10,997 nucleotides of DNA from Candidatus Methylarchaceae archaeon HK01M. GTDB taxonomy: Archaea > Thermoproteota > Nitrososphaeria > Nitrososphaerales > JACAEJ01. The stretch covers positions 1 through 10,997 of the forward strand of contig JAKLZD010000045.1 of NCBI GenBank assembly GCA_024256245.1. Direction: 5' to 3'. How positions within the stretch are numbered: position 1 is the first letter of the stretch; each line of letters opens with the position of its first letter. A program made the translations under genes and the position numbers. The notes under the pieces were generated by a model. It was not told the DNA's origin and made no database searches. It saw only the letters and a program-made list of their open reading frames with translations. Of the stretch, positions 1-6,764 are shown one piece after another.

Positions 1-1009
1 TGATCGGAGCGTGAATATTGAATGTGATGGGTTTTTCCCTAAACCTTACGTTTTCGGTAGGTAGATACCCATCTAGAAGAGCGTTGATCCCAACTCTGGC
101 CGACATTATTTCAGATACTATGCCATAGGCCCCAGGATCACCGTAGAGTATGTGTACGTATTCGCTTAAATAATCTAAAATGGTCAGATCGTGCTCTACG
201 AGTATTACAGACTTCCCTCTTTCAGCTAGGTCTGATATTACCTTAGCTACGCTCAGCCTTTGATATACATCATTATAAGATGATGGTTCATCGAAGAAGT
301 AGATGTCCGCAACCTTTAAGGCACATATAGCTATTGCCAGCCTTTGGAGCTCGCCACCACTTAGCTCTTCAATAGGTTTATGCAGGGATTCTTTGAGGCC
401 AAGTCTATCGACCAATTCATCCATCTCTCCTCTCTCATCGAACTTTTTCAGTAAAGAGAAAGCATCCTCTCGCCATATCTTAGCTAGCCTATAAACTGCC
501 TGAGGCTTAAAGGAAACCTTCAATTCCTTTGCATATATCTTCTCAAAGTGGCCTTTCAGTTCTGTTCCATGAAAATGGTCTATGATCATATCCCAATCAG
601 GAGGATCATCTATAATACCCATATTTGGCTTGAGACTACCAGAAAGGATCTTTAATGCTGTAGTTTTCCCAATTCCATTTTTTCCCACCAACCCAACCAC
701 AGCCCCTCTTCTGGGTATTGGCAATCTATAAAGCCTGAAATCGTTAGGACCATATTGATGAACTCTGTCTTCTCTTAACTCCTCAGCTAAGTTAATTATA
801 ACGATCGAATTGAAAGGGCACTTCTTGATACAGATACCGCAACCTGTGCATAACTCTTCACTAATTATAGGTTTCCCTTCTTCACCGAAGATTATAGTCT
901 TATCGCCCATCTTCACCCCTGGGCAGAACTTATAGCATTCTGATCCACACTTCTTAGGTTGGCACCTTTCCCTATCAAGAACTGCTATACGATGTACCAA
1001 TTTTATCAC
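1..1009 (-). CDS. rli1: ABCE1/Rli1 ribosome-recycling ATPase, N-terminal 336 residues (cut by window edge)
   Basis: Cytosolic ATPase that splits ribosomal subunits after termination, with aRF1/aPelota as partners (family knowledge). Translating the minus strand from a GTG at 1009 gives 336 uninterrupted codons to the left edge. Residues 16-29 carry the unusual first Fe-S motif (C16, C21, C25, C29; CQPKKCGSEC), and residues 54-64 a ferredoxin-type CxxCxxCxxxC. The first nucleotide-binding domain follows: Walker A around K115 (GKNGIGKT), Q-loop Q170, signature LSGGE at 217-221, Walker B with D240-E241, and H-loop H273. Full-length proteins have about 590-600 residues, so the hinge and the second ATPase domain lie outside. 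The GTG start is chosen because the family begins only a few residues before the RIAVLDRE segment; a TTG at 1000 is a close alternative. No Shine-Dalgarno is visible. The gap to the upstream SPL gene is 99 bp. Confidence 0.96.
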   Translation of the reverse strand, partial: MIKLVHRIAVLDRERCQPKKCGSECYKFCPGVKMGDKTIIFGEEGKPIISEELCTGCGICIKKCPFNSIVIINLAEELREDRVHQYGPNDFRLYRLPIPRRGAVVGLVGKNGIGKTTALKILSGSLKPNMGIIDDPPDWDMIIDHFHGTELKGHFEKIYAKELKVSFKPQAVYRLAKIWREDAFSLLKKFDERGEMDELVDRLGLKESLHKPIEELSGGELQRLAIAICALKVADIYFFDEPSSYNDVYQRLSVAKVISDLAERGKSVILVEHDLTILDYLSEYVHILYGDPGAYGIVSEIMSARVGINALLDGYLPTENVRFREKPITFNIHAPI

Positions 1010-1033
1010 TTTAAGGATTAGGAGTATACTTTA

Positions 1034-1043
1034 GAACTTAAAG
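1034..1043 (-). promoter_or_regulatory. Possible TATA-like box for rli1
   Basis: The minus strand reads CTTTAAGTTC, centred about 30 bp before the GTG at 1009. Applying the usual archaeal TATA-to-start distance of about 26 bp puts initiation near 1013, so the message would be almost leaderless. That agrees with the lack of a Shine-Dalgarno sequence. The box is a weak match, and readthrough from the upstream SPL gene is an alternative. Confidence 0.3.
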
Positions 1044-1108
1044 AGCAGATTTATGATTCAAGAAATTACCTTTATTACTTTTAATATGGTCACAAATAAA
1101 TGTAATGG

Positions 1109-1921
1109 TCAAGGGAATGCTGGTTTACATTGTACGCCTTCTCTTAAGCATAAGGCCTCGATCCTGGCTCTAAATGTACGCCAATATTCTGAATTTTTTG
1201 TGATGAGAAATGGCAGACGATCCTTGAGTCCGAATCTTTCATTCTCAAGAAACTTTTCCATAGAATCCAGGATCCAAGGCTTAAGGTTAAGTTTGTCGTA
1301 GATTATTTCGCTCTTCGTCCTCTTCGCTATATCAACTAACTTCGATATATTTTCTTCATCATCGTTTACTTCGGGTATTATCGGTCCTAAAAATATCCAA
1401 GTATCTACACCTTTATCAGAGAATTCTTCTAAAACTTGAATAAGAGATTCTGGTGAATATGTTTTCGATCCTAACTTCTTAGAAAGGTCATTATCGAGTG
1501 TTATTATAGTAACTCCTATGTCAAATCTTTCTGGCTTTATCAGATCTTTGTCTCTTAAAACTAGATCAGATTTTGTCTGTATCGAGATAGGGAAGTTGTT
1601 GGCAGATAATACTTCGATGCACTTTCTTGTCAGTTGTAACTTTGCTTCTAAAGGTTGGTAAGGATCTGTAACTGTGCTAATGCCGACTACACCTTTCGGA
1701 ATCTTCTTCAACTGCTTGGACAAAACATCTACGATATTTATCTTTGCCTTTACGAAATTACCCCAATTCCTTGCTATCTTTTCATTTCGAAAGACTGATG
1801 GGCTGTAACAATAGATGCAACCATGTTCACATCCAAAATATGGGTTCAATGAATAGTCTAAGCCTAGTAGACGACTGTATGAAAGTGCTTCTTTACAAGT
1901 AATATAAGAATACTTGATCAT
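1109..1921 (-). CDS. SPL-family (COG1533-like) radical SAM protein
   Basis: A 270-residue protein of the spore-photoproduct-lyase-like radical SAM group. The cluster motif is C31-EHG-C35-IY-C38, binding the 4Fe-4S cluster that cleaves S-adenosylmethionine. The family segment TVTDPYQPLE is at 83-92, followed by TRKCIEVL (98-105) and TKSDLVLRDKDL (116-127), both typical of COG1533 proteins. True SPL repairs a UV thymine dimer in spores; archaeal relatives have no established substrate, so a DNA-repair function is only inferred. The ATG at 1921 lies 9 nt after the stop of the upstream Nre gene, and a short SD-like AAGGGA (1932-1927) overlaps that stop, so the two are very likely co-transcribed. 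The gene ends at TGA 1109-1111. No truncation or frameshift is visible. Confidence 0.87.
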   Translation of the reverse strand: MIKYSYITCKEALSYSRLLGLDYSLNPYFGCEHGCIYCYSPSVFRNEKIARNWGNFVKAKINIVDVLSKQLKKIPKGVVGISTVTDPYQPLEAKLQLTRKCIEVLSANNFPISIQTKSDLVLRDKDLIKPERFDIGVTIITLDNDLSKKLGSKTYSPESLIQVLEEFSDKGVDTWIFLGPIIPEVNDDEENISKLVDIAKRTKSEIIYDKLNLKPWILDSMEKFLENERFGLKDRLPFLITKNSEYWRTFRARIEALCLREGVQCKPAFP

Positions 1922-1930
1922 AACTGTCCC

Positions 1931-3235
1931 TTAAAAATCTGTGATCTTCTTTTGGAAGAATGCTTCTTTCAATATAATGCTATTTACTATCCATTTTTCT
2001 ATAGGTATAGTGAGGATCTTAATGGTGTAATTCAGAGCGGCTTGTAGATCATAGAACCTCTTTGGTTCTTTCCTCAATGCACTCCTTAAACTTTCTCTAA
2101 CGTTCCAAACACCGATAGGCAAAATATAGTCTGGACGGATTTCTCTTAACATCAAAACTTTTGCTTGCTTTCTTATAAATTTCAATTTCTCAGCCGCTGC
2201 CAATCTTGCAGAATAATAACATCCGCCTACTTCGGCATAGGTAGACCTGCCCATGTAACCTTCGTAATCGCCCATAATTTCAGGAGCCTTTCCACACGTA
2301 TTCCATACAGTTCCTGGAAACCAAGCTTCTATCCATTCAAAGCCCCATCTCTCTGGAATAAATATCACAAGGAAGATGTTATCTAGATTTTTAAATGAAT
2401 ATACTTCATATTCTTCCAAAGTATCATATTGCTTTACTTCTTTAATTAATTCACTAGATATTATGCTGTCTGCTGCTGTAATACTCCACCTTGTCGGAAC
2501 CAGTCTTCTCCTATTACCTACCCCAAGCATACCCACGCTAAAGGCACGCTGAATTCTACTGATAGGAACACCTTTTTTATACAACTCTTTGACTGCTTCT
2601 AAGGCGCCCACATCCCTATCGTAGTAGGCTTTTTCGATCGCCTTGTCAACTTTTATGTTAGAAGTTTTGAAGGATTTTAATGGTGCTGAAGGCCCAAATG
2701 GTTGTGTATCTCCACTCAAGGACAAAACACTTGTCGGTCTTTTAGTAAATGATGCTTCATAGTCTATAGGTGACACGCCCATCGATATTTCTTGAATTAT
2801 ATCGAGAAGATGTGTGCCCCTAGTTGCATCGAATACATTCATCCTAACCATCCCCCTAACTAGACTGTAGCGATAATCGATGATTTCTTCAAGAGATTTA
2901 CCCACCCAAAGCTCGGGGGTATCTAGTACCTCTGTATCACCAAAGTAGGGAGGAAGCATAGGACCAACGTAAACCTTTGGATAGCCGGTTCGACCTACAA
3001 AAGCGCCTGGTGGAGTCGATCCTTGAAGATTTTTGAATGAAATCGAAGAAGATGTTTTGATCAAAGATCGAGCCTTAGTAATTATAGGACACCTAAACTT
3101 TCCACATAGCATTCTACCTCCTTTACAAAGTAAGCATAAAGATGATACTTTTCCTATTGTTTTGATGCTATTATCTAAAAAAGGCCATCTTTCTACTTGG
3201 GAGAATTCCCCTTTTATCTTTTCATATCTATTCAA
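1931..3235 (-). CDS. nreA: Nre-family DNA repair protein (DUF650/DUF651) with C-terminal PIP-like motif
   Basis: A 434-residue archaeal Nre protein. In Haloferax, NreA works with UvrABC on mitomycin C damage and depends on PCNA binding (family knowledge). The N-terminus has a zinc-type cysteine set C34-x2-C37-x6-C44-x4-C49 in the Nre form CxxCxGGRxLCGxxxCP. The Nre_N region follows with STPPGAFVGR, YPKVYVGP and SGDTQPFGPSAPL, and the C-terminal part has RRLVPTRWSITA, GDYEGYMGR and a long helical tail. The last seven residues, QKKITDF (428-434), fit Q-x-x-I-x-x-F, a PCNA-interacting motif lacking the final aromatic residue. The start is a TTG at 3235: the frame is closed by TAA just upstream, and the next ATG (codon 42) would remove half of the zinc motif. 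The gene is first in a probable two-gene unit with the SPL protein. Assignment to NreA rather than NreB is less sure than the family. Confidence 0.9.
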   Translation of the reverse strand: MNRYEKIKGEFSQVERWPFLDNSIKTIGKVSSLCLLCKGGRMLCGKFRCPIITKARSLIKTSSSISFKNLQGSTPPGAFVGRTGYPKVYVGPMLPPYFGDTEVLDTPELWVGKSLEEIIDYRYSLVRGMVRMNVFDATRGTHLLDIIQEISMGVSPIDYEASFTKRPTSVLSLSGDTQPFGPSAPLKSFKTSNIKVDKAIEKAYYDRDVGALEAVKELYKKGVPISRIQRAFSVGMLGVGNRRRLVPTRWSITAADSIISSELIKEVKQYDTLEEYEVYSFKNLDNIFLVIFIPERWGFEWIEAWFPGTVWNTCGKAPEIMGDYEGYMGRSTYAEVGGCYYSARLAAAEKLKFIRKQAKVLMLREIRPDYILPIGVWNVRESLRSALRKEPKRFYDLQAALNYTIKILTIPIEKWIVNSIILKEAFFQKKITDF

Positions 3236-3257
3236 GTATGTATATTATATGAAAAAC

Positions 3258-3266
3258 TAATTTAAG
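3258..3266 (-). promoter_or_regulatory. Possible TATA-like box for the Nre-SPL operon
   Basis: The minus strand reads CTTAAATTA, centred about 27 bp before the TTG start at 3235. Initiation would fall at or next to the start codon, giving a leaderless message and supporting the TTG. A second, better-looking AT run (3242-3251) is too close to the TTG to serve it. Weak evidence. Confidence 0.3.
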
Positions 3267-3353
3267 AATTTATCATTCAGCTAAAAATTTGATCTAAGAT
3301 AGGGAGTAAAAGATGGAAGACTTTGTGGTTTGAATAGGAAAATTGGAGAACCA

Positions 3354-3974
3354 CTATTTACCAATCTTTATAAGGGTCCTCTCAACTTCATTCATTCCCA
3401 ATCCAAAATATTTAGAAATATCTCCCATCTCCTTTTTATAATCTTCAGAGAGGGAGGCATACAGCAAAATCTCTTCAAAATTCGTGTAGTCCAATTTCTT
3501 TATTATCTGCTTTTGAAGGCTTTCTAAATCGAAGAGTTCTTGTATTATCCTTATCTCTCTCTCCTTTATCGACTTCAGCCTCCTTTTCAAGATATATTTC
3601 TCATAGTCTATCTTCTGGAATGTGGCGTATAAGTTCCCCTTAGGTATTTCGGGCTCAACTTTGAACAGTTTTTCTTTATGCTCTTTTTTGTATGCACAGA
3701 TATAGGTAATTCCCCTCCACTCACCAAGAGATAAGTGGAGAGGAGTAGCCAGTTTATAGAGATTCTTCACCAAGCCTACACTCCCATCAGAATTGAAAGA
3801 AGAGACGATTTCATCCCTTTGAAGGAGCTTGAGATGTTTAAGCACAGCCTGAGGGCTGATCCTTAGTAAACCCGATAGTTCTGCCAAGCATCTCGGTCTT
3901 TCCATCAAAAGGTTAAGCAGACGAACTCTTGTAACAGAGCCTAAAATTTCAAGGAGCTTCTCATATCCTTCCAT
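3354..3974 (-). CDS. ArsR-fold heat-shock regulator, Phr/HSR1 type
   Basis: A 206-residue DNA-binding protein. Residues 4-75 form an ArsR-like winged helix (EKLLEILGSVTRVRLLNLL), with the recognition helix near 39-52 (ISPQAVLKHLKLLQ) and a wing near 60-72. Residues 125-160 are charged and helical, probably a dimer coiled coil, followed by a short helical end. Length and layout match Pyrococcus Phr and Archaeoglobus HSR1, which repress hsp20 and AAA ATPase genes as well as their own. The context is the same: it is divergent from hsp20-cdc48 across a promoter holding an HSR1-like dyad. The ATG at 3974 is preferred. A TTG at 3983 in the same frame adds three residues, and either would be nearly leaderless from the TATA box at 4001-4010. 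The stop is TAG at 3354-3356. The family call is strong; the heat-shock role rests on context plus the operator match. Confidence 0.82.
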   Translation of the reverse strand: MEGYEKLLEILGSVTRVRLLNLLMERPRCLAELSGLLRISPQAVLKHLKLLQRDEIVSSFNSDGSVGLVKNLYKLATPLHLSLGEWRGITYICAYKKEHKEKLFKVEPEIPKGNLYATFQKIDYEKYILKRRLKSIKEREIRIIQELFDLESLQKQIIKKLDYTNFEEILLYASLSEDYKKEMGDISKYFGLGMNEVERTLIKIGK

Positions 3975-4000
3975 TTCGATCAATATATATTACTGGGAAA

Positions 4001-4010
4001 GATTTATAAG
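4001..4010. promoter_or_regulatory. Overlapping bidirectional TATA box between the regulator gene and hsp20
   Basis: The plus strand reads GATTTATAAG and the minus strand CTTATAAATC, so one AT core can be read as a TATA box both ways. Leftwards, initiation about 26 bp away falls near 3980, next to the regulator's start. Rightwards, it falls near 4032, just before the hsp20 ATG at 4043. A second AT run, AATATATATTA (3982-3992), could instead serve a TTG at 4019. Confidence 0.5.
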
Positions 4011-4011
4011 T

Positions 4012-4026
4012 TTAACCATTGGTTAA
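4012..4026. promoter_or_regulatory. Putative operator: dyad TTAACCATTGGTTAA (HSR1-like)
   Basis: A perfect 7-bp inverted repeat around one base. Read as half sites it is TTAAC-CATTG-GTTAA, holding TAAC-N5-GTTA; the motif described for A. fulgidus HSR1 is CTAAC-N5-GTTAG, so only the outermost base pair differs. It lies between the shared TATA box and the predicted hsp20 transcription start, and on the BRE side of the regulator's TATA box. A bound dimer should therefore block both genes. Confidence 0.6.
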
Positions 4027-4032
4027 TAACCA
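4020..4032. promoter_or_regulatory. Second overlapping dyad TGGTTAATAACCA
   Basis: A perfect 6-bp inverted repeat around A4026 that shares its left arm with the dyad at 4012-4026. Together they give three alternating half sites (TAACCA, TGGTTA, TAACCA). This could allow a second dimer or an alternative register over the hsp20 start site. Its spacing differs from the HSR1 motif, so its role is uncertain. Confidence 0.35.
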
Positions 4033-4042
4033 TAGGATAAAT

Positions 4043-4549
4043 ATGTTCAGAAGTAGGAAGAAGTTCCACTATATCTTAGACGAATTAGATCGCCTTATAG
4101 ATAACATGGAAGAGGATATAGAAGATATATTGAAGAGTTTCTACGAATCTGGGTCTAAGTTTCTTTCTAAACCCAGGGTTTATGGCTTGTCGATGAAGAT
4201 AGGGCCTAGTGGTGAACCTGTGCTAAAACTATTTGGTAATAAGAAGTTGCTTGAAGAAGGTTTCAGAGAGCCTTTATACGACCAGATCGTAAACGAAGAT
4301 GAGGGTGAACTCAAGCTTTTAGTTGAGCTACCTGGAGTGGAGAAAAAGGATATTGAGTTAAACGTTTTAGAAGATAAGGCAACCATATCAGCCATTCACG
4401 GTGATTTTAAGTATAAGACAAGTATAAGATTCAAGGAATCTATCGACCAAACAAGTGGGTCTGCCTCTTACCAAAACGGAGTTTTAGAGGTAACATTTAA
4501 ACTGAGGGACAAAACTAATAAGAGGTATACAAAAATTAAAGTAGAGTGA
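4043..4549 (+). CDS. hsp20: Hsp20/alpha-crystallin small heat-shock protein
   Basis: A 168-residue ATP-independent holdase. The N-terminal 35 residues form an acidic amphipathic helix (DELDRLIDNMEEDIEDIL), followed by the archaeal Hsp20 segment YGLSMKIGPSGEPVLKLFGN (47-66). The alpha-crystallin domain is about 82-155, with LLVELPGVEKKDIELNV and the hallmark NGVLEV at 145-150. The tail ends in an I-x-V motif (I165-K-V167) used for oligomer contacts. The ATG at 4043 is chosen: family members begin MFRxR, AGGAT lies 4 nt upstream (4035-4039), and it follows the predicted start site near 4032. A TTG at 4019 would add eight residues and would place codons over the operator. The gap to cdc48 is only 10 nt, with GAGGAT at the hsp20 stop, so the two share a message. 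Confidence 0.92.
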   Translation: MFRSRKKFHYILDELDRLIDNMEEDIEDILKSFYESGSKFLSKPRVYGLSMKIGPSGEPVLKLFGNKKLLEEGFREPLYDQIVNEDEGELKLLVELPGVEKKDIELNVLEDKATISAIHGDFKYKTSIRFKESIDQTSGSASYQNGVLEVTFKLRDKTNKRYTKIKVE

Positions 4550-4559
4550 GGATCGTTAG

Positions 4560-6725
4560 ATGAGTCAAAAATACATATCTCTAAAGGTCTTAGAAGCATA
4601 CACTAGAGATGTCGGTAGAGGAGTGGCAAGAATAGATTACGAAACGATGGATGCCCTCGATGCGTCTACAGGCGATGTTGTGGAGATCAGGAGCAAAAGG
4701 AGGACAGTAGCCAAATGCCTACCTCTTTATCCTTCAGACGAAGGAAGGGGCGTAATAAGGATCGATGGTCTGATAAGGAATAATGCTGGTGTAGCTATAG
4801 GTGATACAGTTATCATCAGAAAGATCAAGGCTCTCCCTGCTGTGAAGGTAGTTGTAGCACCATTAGAAGCCATTCCTCCCATCGATGAAAGGTATCTGGC
4901 AGATGCTCTTGAGAGTGTTCCTGTAACGAAAGGTGACAACATAATGATCCCATATTTTGGTGGTAGGTTAACCTTCCAAGTTATCGGTATCAATCCTATG
5001 ACTGATGCTGTCCTCATAACCCAAAGAACAATCTTTGTGATATCAGAGAGGGGCGAGGTACTCAGGGGTGTGCCACAGGTCACCTATGAAGATATAGGTG
5101 GATTAAAAGATGAAATACAGAAAGTGAGGGAGATGATCGAACTCCCCTTAAGGCACCCTGAAATTTTTGAGAAGTTGGGGGTAGAGGCACCGAAGGGAGT
5201 TTTGCTCTACGGTCCTCCAGGAACAGGGAAGACTTTACTGGCAAAGGCGGTAGCCAATGAGAGCAACGCCCATTTCATAAACATAAGCGGACCCGAGATC
5301 ATGAGCAAATTTTATGGAGAGTCAGAAGCTAGGCTCAGGGAGATCTTTAAAGAAGGGAGAGAGAGGGCACCAACAATTATCTTCATAGACGAGATCGACT
5401 CGATAGCACCGAAAAGGGAGGAGGTGACTGGGGAGGTTGAAAGGAGGGTGGTGAGTCAACTGTTATCTTTGATGGATGGTTTAGAAGCAAGAGGGAAGGT
5501 CATAGTGATAGCAGCAACGAACAGACAGAATGCCCTAGACCCAGCCTTGAGAAGACCAGGCAGGTTCGATAGGGAGATAGAGATCAAAGTACCTGATAAG
5601 AAAGGAAGGCTCGAGATATTACAGATTCACACAAGAAATATGCCATTGACAGATGATGTAGACATCAAGAAGATATCATCCGTAACTCATGGATTCGTTG
5701 GTGCGGACCTTGAATACTTATGTAAGGAGGCAGCCATGAAGGCTCTGAGGAGGACGCTCCCCGAGCTTAAGTTTGAAGAGAATAGGCTGCAACCTGAAAT
5801 CTTGAACAAACTGCAAGTAATCGCAGAGGATTTTGAAAATGCATTAAAGGATGTCATGCCTTCAGCTATGAGGGAGGTCTTTCTAGAGTCACCTGATGTG
5901 AAATGGAGCGATATAGGTGGCTTAGAGTCCATCAAGAGGGAGCTTCAGGAAGCTGTAGAGTGGCCTTTAAAGTATCCAGAGCTCTATAAAAAGATGGGCT
6001 ATAGCATGCCCAAGGGGGTTATGGTTTACGGGCCCTCTGGTACTGGTAAAACCCTCTTGGCAAAGGCCGTAGCTACGGAGAGTGAAGCGAACTTTATTAG
6101 TATAAGAGGACCAGAACTACTCTCTAAGTGGGTAGGAGAATCTGAGCGAGGTGTAAGAGAGGTCTTCAGAAGAGCAAGACAGGCAGCTCCATGTATCATA
6201 TTCTTCGATGAGGTAGACTCCATTGCACCGATAAGGGGCATGGGTGGGGACAGTATGGTCACAGAAAGAGTTGTAAGTCAGCTATTGACAGAACTTGATG
6301 GAATTCGATCCCTCACAGATGTTGTTGTCCTAGCTGCTACGAATAGGATAGATATGGTCGACCCAGCGTTGTTAAGGGCTGGTAGGTTCGATAAGCTCAT
6401 TCAAGTACCAGTTCCTGATAGAGTTGCAAGGAAGGCTATCTTGGAGATACATGCAAAGGAAAAACCCCTTCGTGACATAGATCTCAATCTGGTCGTTGAT
6501 GCAACTGATGGATTTACTGGGGCGGACCTAGCTGCTGTAATCAACACAGCCGTTTCTCTATCAATTCAAGAATACATAAGCAAATATTCAAAGCCAGAGG
6601 ATGCAAATAAACATGTAGATGAAGCTATAGTGACTTCAAAACATATAGAGGAATCCATAAAGAAGGTAAGGAACTCAAAAGAGGGGAAGGTAAGAGAAAG
6701 AGTTACCGTGCCATACTACAGGTAG
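4560..6725 (+). CDS. vat: Cdc48/VAT (archaeal p97) AAA+ unfoldase with HbYX-like tail
   Basis: A 721-residue hexameric double-ring AAA+ ATPase that unfolds proteins, known in archaea to feed the 20S proteasome. The N domain is about 1-175 (double-psi barrel, then a beta-clam). D1 has Walker A GPPGTGKT at 218-225, Walker B with D277-E278, pore loop KFYGE near 250-254, and RRPGRFD for the arginine fingers. D2 has Walker A GPSGTGKT at 491-498 (Ser where Pro is usual), Walker B D550-E551, pore loop KWVGE near 523-527, and LRAGRFD. The chain ends ...VPYYR, where YYR fits the hydrophobic-Tyr-X signal that opens the proteasome gate. Length is normal for the family. It lies 10 nt after hsp20 under the same promoter, as in Archaeoglobus. 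The ATG at 4560 has a purine-rich GAGGAT (4546-4551) upstream. Confidence 0.97.
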   Translation: MSQKYISLKVLEAYTRDVGRGVARIDYETMDALDASTGDVVEIRSKRRTVAKCLPLYPSDEGRGVIRIDGLIRNNAGVAIGDTVIIRKIKALPAVKVVVAPLEAIPPIDERYLADALESVPVTKGDNIMIPYFGGRLTFQVIGINPMTDAVLITQRTIFVISERGEVLRGVPQVTYEDIGGLKDEIQKVREMIELPLRHPEIFEKLGVEAPKGVLLYGPPGTGKTLLAKAVANESNAHFINISGPEIMSKFYGESEARLREIFKEGRERAPTIIFIDEIDSIAPKREEVTGEVERRVVSQLLSLMDGLEARGKVIVIAATNRQNALDPALRRPGRFDREIEIKVPDKKGRLEILQIHTRNMPLTDDVDIKKISSVTHGFVGADLEYLCKEAAMKALRRTLPELKFEENRLQPEILNKLQVIAEDFENALKDVMPSAMREVFLESPDVKWSDIGGLESIKRELQEAVEWPLKYPELYKKMGYSMPKGVMVYGPSGTGKTLLAKAVATESEANFISIRGPELLSKWVGESERGVREVFRRARQAAPCIIFFDEVDSIAPIRGMGGDSMVTERVVSQLLTELDGIRSLTDVVVLAATNRIDMVDPALLRAGRFDKLIQVPVPDRVARKAILEIHAKEKPLRDIDLNLVVDATDGFTGADLAAVINTAVSLSIQEYISKYSKPEDANKHVDEAIVTSKHIEESIKKVRNSKEGKVRERVTVPYYR

Positions 6726-6764
6726 CATCTCCACCAACCGATTTCAACTTAAAGTGCCAAAGAT

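Noticed and set aside
1053..1301. Plus-strand ORF starting in the rli1-SPL gap.
   Set aside because: It is mostly the complement of the SPL C-terminus, with no family features.
4019..4042. TTG at 4019 as the hsp20 start.
   Set aside because: It would put codons over the operator and only 13 bp from the best TATA core; ATG 4043 has an AGGAT upstream and matches the family N-terminus. Not excluded if the AT run at 3982-3992 is the promoter.
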